Shown: positions 33,921 to 42,503 of the stretch, in pieces
Layout: each line of letters begins with the position of its first letter
How positions within the stretch are numbered: position 1 is the first letter of the stretch
DNA from: Muribaculaceae bacterium
GTDB taxonomy: Bacteria; Bacteroidota; Bacteroidia; Bacteroidales; Muribaculaceae
NCBI GenBank assembly: GCA_022509085.1
Contig: JAFLTW010000002.1
Coordinates: 118,455 to 182,454 of the forward strand
Direction of reading: 5' to 3'
DNA length: 64,000 bases
The notes under the pieces: model-generated
Told to the model about the DNA's origin: nothing
Seen by the model: the letters and a program-made list of their open reading frames with translations, nothing else
Databases searched by the model: none
Translations under genes and position numbers: made by a program

Positions 33921-34003
33921 AAAAAAGTCAATCTCTTTTCGCAAAGAGATTGACCGAAACCTTAATCTTAATTTAATACTATGAAAAACACGCTGCAAAA
34001 TTA
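33921..34003 (-). promoter_or_regulatory. Promoter-leader-terminator element, copy B (recO leader)
   Basis: Minus strand: box TAATTTTG (34003-33996), leader with GTGTTTTTCATAGTATTAA shared with copy A, a perfect 12-bp stem GTCAATCTCTTT/AAAGAGATTGAC (33954-33943 with 33938-33927) and six Ts (33926-33921), 34 bp before the recO ATG. The hairpin arms differ in sequence from copy A while the leader and promoter are conserved, so the hairpin itself seems selected. Confidence 0.7.
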
Positions 34004-34077
34004 AGTCATATATCTAATTATTGCAACATTCAGACTAACTTTTAACAATTTAGGGCGCTTCATTTAACTATTTTTAG

Positions 34078-34085
34078 TAATTTTG
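34078..34085 (+). promoter_or_regulatory. -7 promoter box for DUF2851 operon
   Basis: TAATTTTG fits the consensus. A start near 34091 leaves only about 20 nt before the TTG start codon at 34113 and would fall inside a 7-codon mini-ORF (34088-34111). Confidence 0.6.
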
Positions 34086-34112
34086 CAATGAAAATGTTAT
34101 CAAAAAGATAAA

Positions 34113-35405
34113 TTGGAGGCACTGTATCATTATCTGTGGAAGCACCGCATGTGCGGACCTCGACTGCGTGCCACATCGGGCGAGACGGTAGAGGTGGTGG
34201 ATCCGGGGAACCACAACCTGGATGCCGGCCCCGACTTCTCGTCTGCGCGCCTGCGCGTCGACGGCATGGAATGGGGCGGCAACGTGGAGATCCACGTCAA
34301 GGCCTCCGACTGGCGACGCCACGGCCACCACACCGACAAGGCCTACGACACGGTGATACTCCACGTGGTGGGCGTCGACGACGCCAGAGTGGAACGCACC
34401 GACGGCAGCAGGATCCTGCAGACCTGCGTGGCGCCTCCCGAGGAATTCTATACCCGCTACGCCTTGCTCACTGAGGAGATGGACAGACCCACATGCCTCG
34501 GCTGGCTCCACGAGCTGCCTCAGCTCAAAATTACCGACTGGATCTGCACCCTCGGCATAGAACGTCTCCACGAGAAAGCCAACTACATGAAAGGTCTGCT
34601 CGAGGTCAGCCACGGCGACTGGCAGCAGGCCATCTTCATCGCCCTTGCCCGCGCTCTGGGCTTCGGCCTCAACGGCGTGCCCTTCGAGCTGCTGGCCAAG
34701 AGCTTGCCGCTCAACTTCGTGATGCGTCACCGCGACAACCCCATACAGGTGGAGGCTCTCGTGTTCGGGCAGGCCGGCATGCTCGAGAAGGGGCCGTATG
34801 AATACGACGACTATTACGTGGCGCTATGCCGTGAATATGAGTTTCTGAGCAAAAAATACGGCCTGCAACCCCTTCGGTCCGACATATGGAAATATGCGCG
34901 CACGAGGCCGCAGAACTTCCCCCACCGTCGGCTTGCCATCCTCAGCTCCATGCTCACCGACGGCATGCAGCTCTTCGCCCGCATCCTCGAGGCCAAGGGC
35001 GACTACGACATGCTGATAGAGAGCCTTGGCTTCAGCGCCTCCTCCTACTGGCTATTCCACAGCCGCTTCGGCGAGGCCAAGAGCCAGTTGCCGCAGCCGG
35101 TGATGCTCTCGCGCAGCAGCAAGGAGATAGTGATGATCAACGTGATGGCCCCCTTCTACTTCGCCTACGGTTCGCTGACGGGCGACGTAGACATCGCCGA
35201 GCGCGGACTCGACCTGCTCAACTCTATAGCTCCCGAGCGCAACAGCATAGTGAGCCTCTGGGAGCGCCACGGGCTGAAGCCCACATGCGCCTTCGACACG
35301 CAGGCTCTTATCCACCTGAGGCGCAACTACTGCGAGCGCCAGAGATGCCTCGACTGCCGCTTCGGCCACTGCTTGCTGCGGCATACCTACCGCAACATCA
35401 TATAG
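34113..35405 (+). CDS. DUF2851 family protein
   Basis: 430 residues. The Bacteroidetes family DUF2851 is recognisable by the N-terminal VVDPGNHNLDAGPDFSSARL and GNVEIHVKASDW segments and the C-terminal cysteine cluster CERQRCLDCRFGHC, which probably holds zinc. Biochemical role unknown; the N-terminal part resembles a nuclease-like fold. The frame starts with TTG, since no ATG occurs before the conserved region and the promoter box lies just upstream. First gene of a run with surE-alr, the PAP2-like gene and ispG. Confidence 0.85.
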   Translation: MEALYHYLWKHRMCGPRLRATSGETVEVVDPGNHNLDAGPDFSSARLRVDGMEWGGNVEIHVKASDWRRHGHHTDKAYDTVILHVVGVDDARVERTDGSRILQTCVAPPEEFYTRYALLTEEMDRPTCLGWLHELPQLKITDWICTLGIERLHEKANYMKGLLEVSHGDWQQAIFIALARALGFGLNGVPFELLAKSLPLNFVMRHRDNPIQVEALVFGQAGMLEKGPYEYDDYYVALCREYEFLSKKYGLQPLRSDIWKYARTRPQNFPHRRLAILSSMLTDGMQLFARILEAKGDYDMLIESLGFSASSYWLFHSRFGEAKSQLPQPVMLSRSSKEIVMINVMAPFYFAYGSLTGDVDIAERGLDLLNSIAPERNSIVSLWERHGLKPTCAFDTQALIHLRRNYCERQRCLDCRFGHCLLRHTYRNII

Positions 35406-35454
35406 ACGGAAACAACCACGAAACACCATACATAAGACAGGAAACAACATAGAG

Positions 35455-37383
35455 ATGAAAAGACCCCTCATATTGCTGAGCAACGACGACGGCTATCAGG
35501 CCAAGGGCGTGAAGGAACTCGCCGGATGGCTCGCGAAACACGGCGAGGTGGTGGCCGTATGTCCCGACGGCGCACGTTCGGGGCAGGCCATGGCCCTCAC
35601 CATCAACGACCCCCTACACGTAAGGAGTCTCGGCGAGAAAGACGGCGTGAAGTGGTATTGCACCAGCGGCACACCGGTTGACTGCGTCAAGCTCTCGATG
35701 CACGTGGTGCTCAAGGGCCGTAAGCCCGACCTGGTGGTGGCCGGCATCAACCACGGCTCGAACGCCGCCATCAACGTGCTCTATTCGGGCACGATGGGAG
35801 CCGTGCTGGAGGGGTGTGCGTTCGGCATCCCCGCCATAGGTTTCTCGCTCACCGACCACAGTCCGAACGCCGAGTTCTCCATATGCCGCCCGTTCGTTGA
35901 CAGGCTCGTGGAGGGCGTGCTAAAGAACGGGCTGCCGGAGGGGGTATGCCTCAATGTCAACATCCCCAACATCACGGAAGTCCCCAAGGAGATGCGTCTG
36001 GTAAGGGCATGCCGCGGCCACTGGAACGACGAATACCTGGAATACACCGATCCCTTCGGGCGACCCTTCTACTGGATACAGGGCGACTTCATAAACGAGG
36101 AACCCGACAACCCGGACACCGACGAATGGTGTCTGCACCACGACCGTGTCTCGGTGGTGCCCGTGCTGCTGGAGCGCACGGCCCCGGGAGCGCAGGTTCC
36201 CGAATGGCTCTACCGCGAGCTCGCCTCTCAGGCCCCCGGCTGGCTCACCGCCGCCATCCCCGCCGAACCCGAGAGCCGCACCAACGAGACCGTGCTGGAG
36301 GTGAACCTCGACTCCATAGTGAAAAACTACAACTACTTCAAGGGACTCATCCCGGCAGAGACGGGCGTCATAGCCATGGTGAAGGCCTCCGGCTACGGCG
36401 CCGGAAGCTATGCCATAGCCAAGACACTGCAAGACTGCGGCGCGGCCTACGTGGCCGTGGCCGTGCTCGACGAGGGTATCGACCTGCGGCGCGCCGGCAT
36501 AACGATGCCAATCATGGTGTTTAACCCCAAGGTGGAAAACTACAAAGAGATGTTTCGCCACAACCTCGAGCCCGAGATCTACTCGCTTGAGATGCTGGGC
36601 GACGTGATTCGCGAGGCACACAAATTCGGGGTGAAGGAATACCCTGTGCACATCAAGCTCGACACGGGCATGAACCGCATGGGCTTCCTCGAGCACGAGC
36701 TGCCGCAGCTCATGGACATGCTCACTGCGCAAGACAACATCGTGGCCAAGTCCGTATTCTCCCACCTCGCCACGGCCGACTGCCTGGATATGGACGACTA
36801 TACCCTGATGCAGCTTGACCGCTTCGACAAATGGAGCGAATATATGATTAAGCGCTACGGCCGACCCATACTGCGCCACATCCTAAACTCGGCAGGCATC
36901 CTGAGATTTCAGGAATACCACTACGACATGGTGCGCCTCGGCATAGGTCTCTATGGCGCCAACACCCTGCCGCCCGACATCGAGATGCCGCTGGCGGTGG
37001 TGTCGACACTGCGCACGGAGATAATCGCCCTGCGCGAGCGCGAGGCCGGCGAGACGATAGGATACGGCCGCAAGGGCGTGGTGAAAAAGAAATCGATGAT
37101 AGCCACCATCCCCGTAGGTTACGCCGACGGCATGAGCCGTGCCTTCGGCTGCGGCAAGGTGAGCGTCATGGTCAACGGCCACGAGGCACCTACCATCGGC
37201 AACATCTGCATGGACGCCTGCATGATAGACGTAACGGGCATCGACTGCAAGGTGGGCGACACCGTGGAGATCTTCGGCCCCAACGCCTCGCTGCAACGCC
37301 TTGCCGACGCCATGGACACCATCCCCTACGAGATACTCACCTCCGTTTCGCCCCGCGTAAAGCGACTTTACGTAAGAAAATAA
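35455..37383 (+). CDS. Fusion of 5'/3'-nucleotidase SurE and alanine racemase
   Basis: 642 residues in one uninterrupted frame. Residues 1-258 are SurE: the metal-binding LLSNDDGYQAKG (D10, D11), the RSGQAMALT loop and GINHGSNAA. Residues ~278-642 are a complete PLP-dependent alanine racemase: VIAMVKASGYGAGS with the Schiff-base lysine, HIKLDTGMNRMGF, the ATIPVGYADGMSRAF segment, and NICMDACMIDVT. SurE dephosphorylates nucleoside monophosphates; alanine racemase makes D-alanine for peptidoglycan. The racemase half matches the one that in other Bacteroidetes is the C-terminal half of a MurF-Alr fusion, so here it has a different partner. Both halves keep their catalytic residues. Confidence 0.9.
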   Translation: MKRPLILLSNDDGYQAKGVKELAGWLAKHGEVVAVCPDGARSGQAMALTINDPLHVRSLGEKDGVKWYCTSGTPVDCVKLSMHVVLKGRKPDLVVAGINHGSNAAINVLYSGTMGAVLEGCAFGIPAIGFSLTDHSPNAEFSICRPFVDRLVEGVLKNGLPEGVCLNVNIPNITEVPKEMRLVRACRGHWNDEYLEYTDPFGRPFYWIQGDFINEEPDNPDTDEWCLHHDRVSVVPVLLERTAPGAQVPEWLYRELASQAPGWLTAAIPAEPESRTNETVLEVNLDSIVKNYNYFKGLIPAETGVIAMVKASGYGAGSYAIAKTLQDCGAAYVAVAVLDEGIDLRRAGITMPIMVFNPKVENYKEMFRHNLEPEIYSLEMLGDVIREAHKFGVKEYPVHIKLDTGMNRMGFLEHELPQLMDMLTAQDNIVAKSVFSHLATADCLDMDDYTLMQLDRFDKWSEYMIKRYGRPILRHILNSAGILRFQEYHYDMVRLGIGLYGANTLPPDIEMPLAVVSTLRTEIIALREREAGETIGYGRKGVVKKKSMIATIPVGYADGMSRAFGCGKVSVMVNGHEAPTIGNICMDACMIDVTGIDCKVGDTVEIFGPNASLQRLADAMDTIPYEILTSVSPRVKRLYVRK

Positions 37384-37392
37384 GACACCATT

Positions 37393-38238
37393 ATGGAAAC
37401 AAATCCTGACCATCTGAAATACATGCCCCACAAAGGGGGTGAATCCTCCGAAACGCCTGGCGGGGAAGAGCCCGTAGGCGAGGTGATCATAGAGGAAATA
37501 ATAGAGGAAAGGGTAGAGGTAACGGAGACCCCGGAGCCTCGCGACGCCAAGGCTCCGAATCCTAAGGAAGAAACCCCGAGGCTCAAGGATTCTGAAGCCG
37601 AAGAGAAGGAGGAGGCTGAGGAGGTGAAGGCCGGCGGCCTGCTCCGGTTTCTATACTTCCTGACGAATCCCCTGATTGTGCCTACCTACGCATGCCTTCT
37701 GATATTCATGCTTTCGATACTCCACCTCGTGGCTCCCGGCGCCGCATTGCCCTATACGCTCACAGTGTTTGGCGCCACGGCCATAGTGCCCTTCCTCACC
37801 ATCTACGTGATGCAGAAGATCGGAGTGGTAAGGTCGATGGACCTGGAGGCCCCGGCCGAGCGCACCGTACCCTACGTAATAGACTTTCTGGCCCTGGGAG
37901 CGATGGCCATCTTCTTCATCTGCAAAGGAGCCTACCCCTGGATCTGGACCATCTTCCTCGGAGGCGCCGCCACGACCCTGGCCAACTTCGTAATCAACTT
38001 CAGGATACGGGTGTCGACCCACTGCTCGGCGGCCGCCGCCTTCCTTGCCGTATTGATAATAATCAACGGCAACGGACTGCCGCAGCACTCCCTCTTCTGG
38101 TGGGTGATTGGTGCTCTGGCTCTCATAGGAGTGGCCGGAACGGGTGCCGTGCTGATAGGTAAGCACAAGCTGGCCGACATCTTTATCGGATATGCGACGG
38201 GATTCCTCGGCGTAATCCTCTTCTCACTGATAAAATAA
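37393..38238 (+). CDS. PAP2-like membrane protein with acidic N-terminus
   Basis: 281 residues. The first ~80 are acidic and disordered (EVIIEEIIEERVEVTETPEP). Then six hydrophobic spans follow with a degenerate phosphatidic-acid-phosphatase signature: RVSTHCSAAAAF in the place of the usual SxHxxxA histidine motif, and HKLADIFIGYATGFLG in the place of the final histidine motif. It could be a lipid phosphatase or an inactive relative. 9 bp behind the fusion gene, so part of the same operon. Confidence 0.65.
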   Translation: METNPDHLKYMPHKGGESSETPGGEEPVGEVIIEEIIEERVEVTETPEPRDAKAPNPKEETPRLKDSEAEEKEEAEEVKAGGLLRFLYFLTNPLIVPTYACLLIFMLSILHLVAPGAALPYTLTVFGATAIVPFLTIYVMQKIGVVRSMDLEAPAERTVPYVIDFLALGAMAIFFICKGAYPWIWTIFLGGAATTLANFVINFRIRVSTHCSAAAAFLAVLIIINGNGLPQHSLFWWVIGALALIGVAGTGAVLIGKHKLADIFIGYATGFLGVILFSLIK

Positions 38239-38286
38239 GACCGCACAGCAGAATATCCCTCACCACATCATAAAACATACACGGGC

Positions 38287-39912
38287 ATGAGCATCTTCAA
38301 CTATAAGCGCCGCCAGGCCGCGGAGACCCGCGTAGGGAGCATCGGCATAGGCGGGAGCAACCCCATACGATTGCAGTCGATGACCAACACGCGCACCACC
38401 GACACTGAAGGGAGCGCGCGACAGGTTGAGGCCATAGCCCGCGAGGGAGCCGACCTTGTAAGGCTCACCACACAGGGCGTAAAGGAGGCCGAGGCGCTTA
38501 CAGAGATAAAGCGGCTCGCCGCCGAGAGGGGAGTTGAGGTGCCCATAGTGGCCGACGTCCACTTCAACCCGGCCGCAGCCTATAAGGCAGCCGAGACATG
38601 CGAGAAGGTGCGCATCAACCCCGGCAACTTCGCCGACCCCGTGCACCGTTTCGAGACCATCGAATTTACCGACGAGGAATATGCCCGCGAACTCGACAGG
38701 CTGCGCGAGAGGCTCGTGCCCTTCCTGGAGGTGTGCCGCACAAACGGCACGGCCATCAGGCTGGGTGTAAACCACGGGTCGCTCTCCGACCGCATCGTGA
38801 GCCGCTATGGCGATACGCCCCGCGGCATGGTGGAGAGCCTGATGGAATACCTCCGCATCTGCAAGCAGGAGGGCTTCAACGACGTGGTGCTCTCCATCAA
38901 GGCCTCCAACGTGGTGGTGATGGTGGAGACGGTGCGCCTGCTCGTGGAGGCAATGGAGAAGGAGGGTATGGCTTACCCGCTCCACCTCGGAGTTACGGAA
39001 GCCGGCAATGAAGACGAGGGCCGCATAAAGAGCGCCGCCGGCATCGGCACCCTTCTCGCCGAGGGCATCGGCGACACCCTCAGGGTGTCGCTCAGCGAGG
39101 CGCCCGAGAGAGAGATCCCTGTAGCGCGGCTGCTCCGCGACTATATCACGGCCCGTGAGGGCCATGCGCCCATCGAAGAACCCGGAGCCAGGGTAACCTT
39201 CCCCGCACGCGGCCACAGCCGGGCGCTGAAGGGGTTTGAGAAGACACCCTGGCCGCCGGTGGAGGGCTACGATTTCACCCTCGAGGGGACGGGGGCTTTC
39301 TTCGTGGACGCCTCCGAACCCCCGACGAAGATGCCGGACGACGAGACACCGGTGATGCTCTCGTCTACCCACGCCAATGCCCCCGGCGAGATGGCATCAT
39401 GGATAGAGCGGTTTTTGGCACAGGGAGGCAGCAACCCGATAATACTCCGCCTGCGCTACGACGACGCGGAACGCGACAGCGTGATAGTGAAAGCCGCGGC
39501 CGACTTCGGCTCGCTGCTGCTCAACGGCTACGGCAACGGACTGCGGCTCGAGGCCCCGGGCCTGAGCAAGGAAGACCGCGACGGTATTGCCCTGGGCATC
39601 CTGCAGGCAGTCAGGCTGAGGTTCAGCCGTCCGGACTATATAGCGTGTCCCGGATGCGGACGCACCCTCTTCAACCTCGAGCAGACCCTCGGGCGCATAA
39701 AGAAGGCCACCTCCCACCTGAAGGGGGTGAAGATAGGGGTGATGGGCTGCATAGTAAACGGACCGGGAGAAATGGCAGACGCCGACTATGGGTATGTCGG
39801 CGCCGGACCGGGACGTGTGTCCCTATATAAAGGGAAGGAGCTTATCCGGAAAAACATTCCGGAAGAGGAGGCCGTGGAGGCCCTCCTTCAGCTCATAAAC
39901 TCAGAATCTTAA
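38287..39912 (+). CDS. ispG: 4-hydroxy-3-methylbut-2-enyl diphosphate synthase
   Basis: 541 residues. IspG (GcpE) is the iron-sulfur enzyme that reduces MEcPP to HMBPP in the non-mevalonate isoprenoid route. The TIM-barrel part starts with RIGGSNPIRLQSMTNT-like sequence and VPIVADVHFNPAAAY. The cluster-binding domain has CPGCGRTLFNLEQTL and GVMGCIVNGPGEMADADYG. The insert between the two (residues ~280-415) marks the long form found in Bacteroidetes and plants; it seems shorter here than in Bacteroides. The stop overlaps the convergent next gene by 4 bp. Confidence 0.95.
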   Translation: MSIFNYKRRQAAETRVGSIGIGGSNPIRLQSMTNTRTTDTEGSARQVEAIAREGADLVRLTTQGVKEAEALTEIKRLAAERGVEVPIVADVHFNPAAAYKAAETCEKVRINPGNFADPVHRFETIEFTDEEYARELDRLRERLVPFLEVCRTNGTAIRLGVNHGSLSDRIVSRYGDTPRGMVESLMEYLRICKQEGFNDVVLSIKASNVVVMVETVRLLVEAMEKEGMAYPLHLGVTEAGNEDEGRIKSAAGIGTLLAEGIGDTLRVSLSEAPEREIPVARLLRDYITAREGHAPIEEPGARVTFPARGHSRALKGFEKTPWPPVEGYDFTLEGTGAFFVDASEPPTKMPDDETPVMLSSTHANAPGEMASWIERFLAQGGSNPIILRLRYDDAERDSVIVKAAADFGSLLLNGYGNGLRLEAPGLSKEDRDGIALGILQAVRLRFSRPDYIACPGCGRTLFNLEQTLGRIKKATSHLKGVKIGVMGCIVNGPGEMADADYGYVGAGPGRVSLYKGKELIRKNIPEEEAVEALLQLINSES

Positions 39913-40367
39913 AAAGCGTTGGTAAGGTTGGTGACGCAGTCGCCGAAGGTTACTGATTGATTCACGACGTTGCCAAACATCTGCTTCAACGGGTTGAACT
40001 GCTCGTCGAGCATGTCAGCCGTGACCATTCCGCCGGCGAACTCGAGCATCTTGTTGCGCATGGTGTCCATCATCCTGTTGAAAGATTTCACCAGATTGTC
40101 CTTGTCAGCGTCGGTAAGCACATAGTCGTTACAACTGTCGGGTACCTCGGCATTCTCGACGCCCTTCACGATTGAGGTCATGTCGACAGAGGCAAGGTCC
40201 TGGAGCGACTTGCAGTTGGCAAACTGGGTAGCGCCGTCGTCGAAAGCGGTGCAGATAAGGTCGACGGCCTGCGAGCAGTCGGTAATCTTCTGGGCGCTGG
40301 CTCCGGAAGCTATGAGCATCATGGCCACTACCATGGCACCCATAAGGGAATTCATAATCTTTTTCAT
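39909..40367 (-). CDS. Small secreted protein, hypothetical
   Basis: 152 residues with a clear signal peptide ending SGASAQ. The mature protein has four cysteines (two near the N-terminus, in DCSQAVDLIC and ANCKSLQ, one in PDSCNDY and one near the C-terminus), enough for two disulfides, and helices including a NRMMDTMRNKMLEFAGGM stretch. It overlaps lgt by 4 bp, so it is translated with it. Family unknown. Confidence 0.6.
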   Translation of the reverse strand: MKKIMNSLMGAMVVAMMLIASGASAQKITDCSQAVDLICTAFDDGATQFANCKSLQDLASVDMTSIVKGVENAEVPDSCNDYVLTDADKDNLVKSFNRMMDTMRNKMLEFAGGMVTADMLDEQFNPLKQMFGNVVNQSVTFGDCVTNLTNAF

Positions 40368-41239
40368 TTGTTGCGGTATTGTTTATGTGATGATTTTTCT
40401 TTCTTCTCTTCGGGGAAGGCATTGGGGAAGGTCCAATGCTGCCGCGGCCGGCTCAGGGCCACAATTATCAGGAATATGCCCAGGATGATGAAGGGGATGC
40501 TCAGCAGCTGACCCATATTGATGCCATATTGCTCAATCATGCCAATCTCCTTCTCCACCTGCACATTCTTGACGTATTCTATCAGGAAGCGCGGCAGGAA
40601 GATGCCGATAAAGAAGACGCCGGTGATGAGCCAGGGACGTTCCTCGAGGTTTTTCTTCCAGTACATCCACATCAGCAGGGCGAAAAGCGCGAAGTAGCAG
40701 GCCGCCTCATAGATCTGGGTAGGGTGTTTGGGCACGGTCTCTCCCTCCCTCACGAAGATGAATCCCCAGGGCAGCGACGTCTCGCCTCCGTAGATCTCGG
40801 AATTCATGAGGTTGCCCAGTCGGATGAGTCCACCCACGAGAGCGATGGGAATCACGAGCTTGTCGAATGTCCAGGAGGCCGGTTTGCGGGCCACGAGCCA
40901 AGAGAATATAAAGACTGCAATGATGATGGCAATCGTGCCGCCATGGCTTGCCAGACCACCCTCCCAGATTTTGGGAATCTCGGAGAGATGCTGGGAATAA
41001 TAGTCCCACTGGTAGAAAAACACGTGGCCGAGGCGTGCGCCGATGATCGTGCCGGCGATGACGTAGGCCAGCAGGATGCCGAGCCAGCGTTCGGGGGCAC
41101 CTTCGTGGCGAAACATCCTCTCCACAATCTTATACCCGATAAAGAAACCTATGGCGAAGGCCAACCCGTACCATCTCACCTGGAGTGGGCCCAGGGAGAT
41201 CAGTGCCGGGTCGGCGTTCCAATAGATAAAGTCTAACAT
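40364..41239 (-). CDS. lgt: Prolipoprotein diacylglyceryl transferase
   Basis: 291 residues with seven membrane spans. Lgt puts diacylglycerol on the lipobox cysteine of prolipoproteins, the first step of lipoprotein maturation; the many lipoproteins in this window are its clients. Signature pieces are VRWYGLAFAIGF, GGLASHGGTIAII and LIRLGNLMNSEIYG. It lies 24 bp behind ackA on the minus strand. Confidence 0.95.
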   Translation of the reverse strand: MLDFIYWNADPALISLGPLQVRWYGLAFAIGFFIGYKIVERMFRHEGAPERWLGILLAYVIAGTIIGARLGHVFFYQWDYYSQHLSEIPKIWEGGLASHGGTIAIIIAVFIFSWLVARKPASWTFDKLVIPIALVGGLIRLGNLMNSEIYGGETSLPWGFIFVREGETVPKHPTQIYEAACYFALFALLMWMYWKKNLEERPWLITGVFFIGIFLPRFLIEYVKNVQVEKEIGMIEQYGINMGQLLSIPFIILGIFLIIVALSRPRQHWTFPNAFPEEKKEKSSHKQYRNK

Positions 41240-41263
41240 TTACGTTTTTGGGGGAATGGGAGC

Positions 41264-42460
41264 TTATTCTCCTACGATAGCGGCCGTGTCGCGTGCGATC
41301 ATCAGTTCCTCGTCGGTGGGGATCACCACCACATGCACCTTGGAGTCCTTGCCGGAGATCTCGATTTCCTTACCGCGGGTCTTATTGGCCTCCGCATCGA
41401 AGGTAACGCCCATGAAGGCGAGTTTCTTGCAGATCACCTCGCGGGTGCCGATCTGGTTTTCGCCCACTCCTCCGGTAAAGACAATCACGTCGACTCCACC
41501 GAGCACGGCGGCATATGCACCGATGTATTTCAGGATACGGTATTCATACATATCCATGGCCAGCTTGGCCTTCTCGTCACCGCGTGCGATGGCATCCTCG
41601 ATGTCGCGCATGTCGCTAGAGATACCGCTTACGCCGAGCACCCCGCTCTGCTTGTTGACGAGCTTCTGGAGTCCCTCGGCATCGAGGCCATACTGCTGCA
41701 TCAGATAGACGAGTGCCCCGGGGTCAACGTCGCCGGAGCGCGTGCCCATCATCAGTCCCTCGGTAGGAGTGAGGCCCATGGAGGTGTCTACGCTCTTGCC
41801 GTCTTCGATGGCCGTGATGCTTGCGCCGTTGCCGATATGGCAGGTGATGATGCGCTGCTTGTCGTAGTCAAGGCCCAGGAACTCGCACGCGCGGCGGCTC
41901 ACATAGCGGTGGCTCGTGCCGTGGAAACCGTAGCGGCGCACGCCATATTTCTCGTAGGCCTCATATGGGAGGGCATACATGTAGGCTTTGGCCGGCATGG
42001 TCTGGTGGAAGGCCGTGTCGAACACGCCTACCTGGGGCACGTCGGGCATCAGCTCCGTGACGGCCTCGATACCGGTGATGTTGGCCGGATTGTGGAGCGG
42101 AGCCACAACGTAGCATTCCTTCACCTTCTCAATCACCTCGGGAGTTATGAGCACGGACTTGTTGAACTTCTCCATGCCGTGCACCACGCGGTGGCCAACG
42201 GCCTCTATCTCGTCGAAGCTCCTGATTACGCCCTCCTTGGGGTCGGTGAGCACGTCGAGCACCACCTTCACGGCAGCCTTGGCGTCGGGCATGGGGGTCT
42301 CGATCACGCCCTTCGTGCCGTCGTGCCGTTTGAACTTGATGAAAGAGTCGGGCAGACCGATCTTTTCCACGCCGCCTTCGGCGAGCACCTTCTCCGTCTT
42401 GGAGTCGATAAGCTTATATTTCACACTGCTTGAGCCGCAGTTGAGCACTAATATCTTCAT
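41264..42460 (-). CDS. ackA: Acetate kinase
   Basis: 398 residues. Converts acetyl phosphate and ADP to acetate and ATP. MKILVLNCGSSSVKYKL at the N-terminus, GFHGTSHRYVSRRA, CHIGNGASI and VFTGGVGEN are all the standard active-site and nucleotide-binding motifs. It follows pta by 43 bp, giving the usual two-enzyme fermentation route to acetate. Confidence 0.97.
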   Translation of the reverse strand: MKILVLNCGSSSVKYKLIDSKTEKVLAEGGVEKIGLPDSFIKFKRHDGTKGVIETPMPDAKAAVKVVLDVLTDPKEGVIRSFDEIEAVGHRVVHGMEKFNKSVLITPEVIEKVKECYVVAPLHNPANITGIEAVTELMPDVPQVGVFDTAFHQTMPAKAYMYALPYEAYEKYGVRRYGFHGTSHRYVSRRACEFLGLDYDKQRIITCHIGNGASITAIEDGKSVDTSMGLTPTEGLMMGTRSGDVDPGALVYLMQQYGLDAEGLQKLVNKQSGVLGVSGISSDMRDIEDAIARGDEKAKLAMDMYEYRILKYIGAYAAVLGGVDVIVFTGGVGENQIGTREVICKKLAFMGVTFDAEANKTRGKEIEISGKDSKVHVVVIPTDEELMIARDTAAIVGE

Positions 42461-42503
42461 CCTTTATATGTCAATTATCAATTATGAATTTACCGTTTAT
42501 CAA

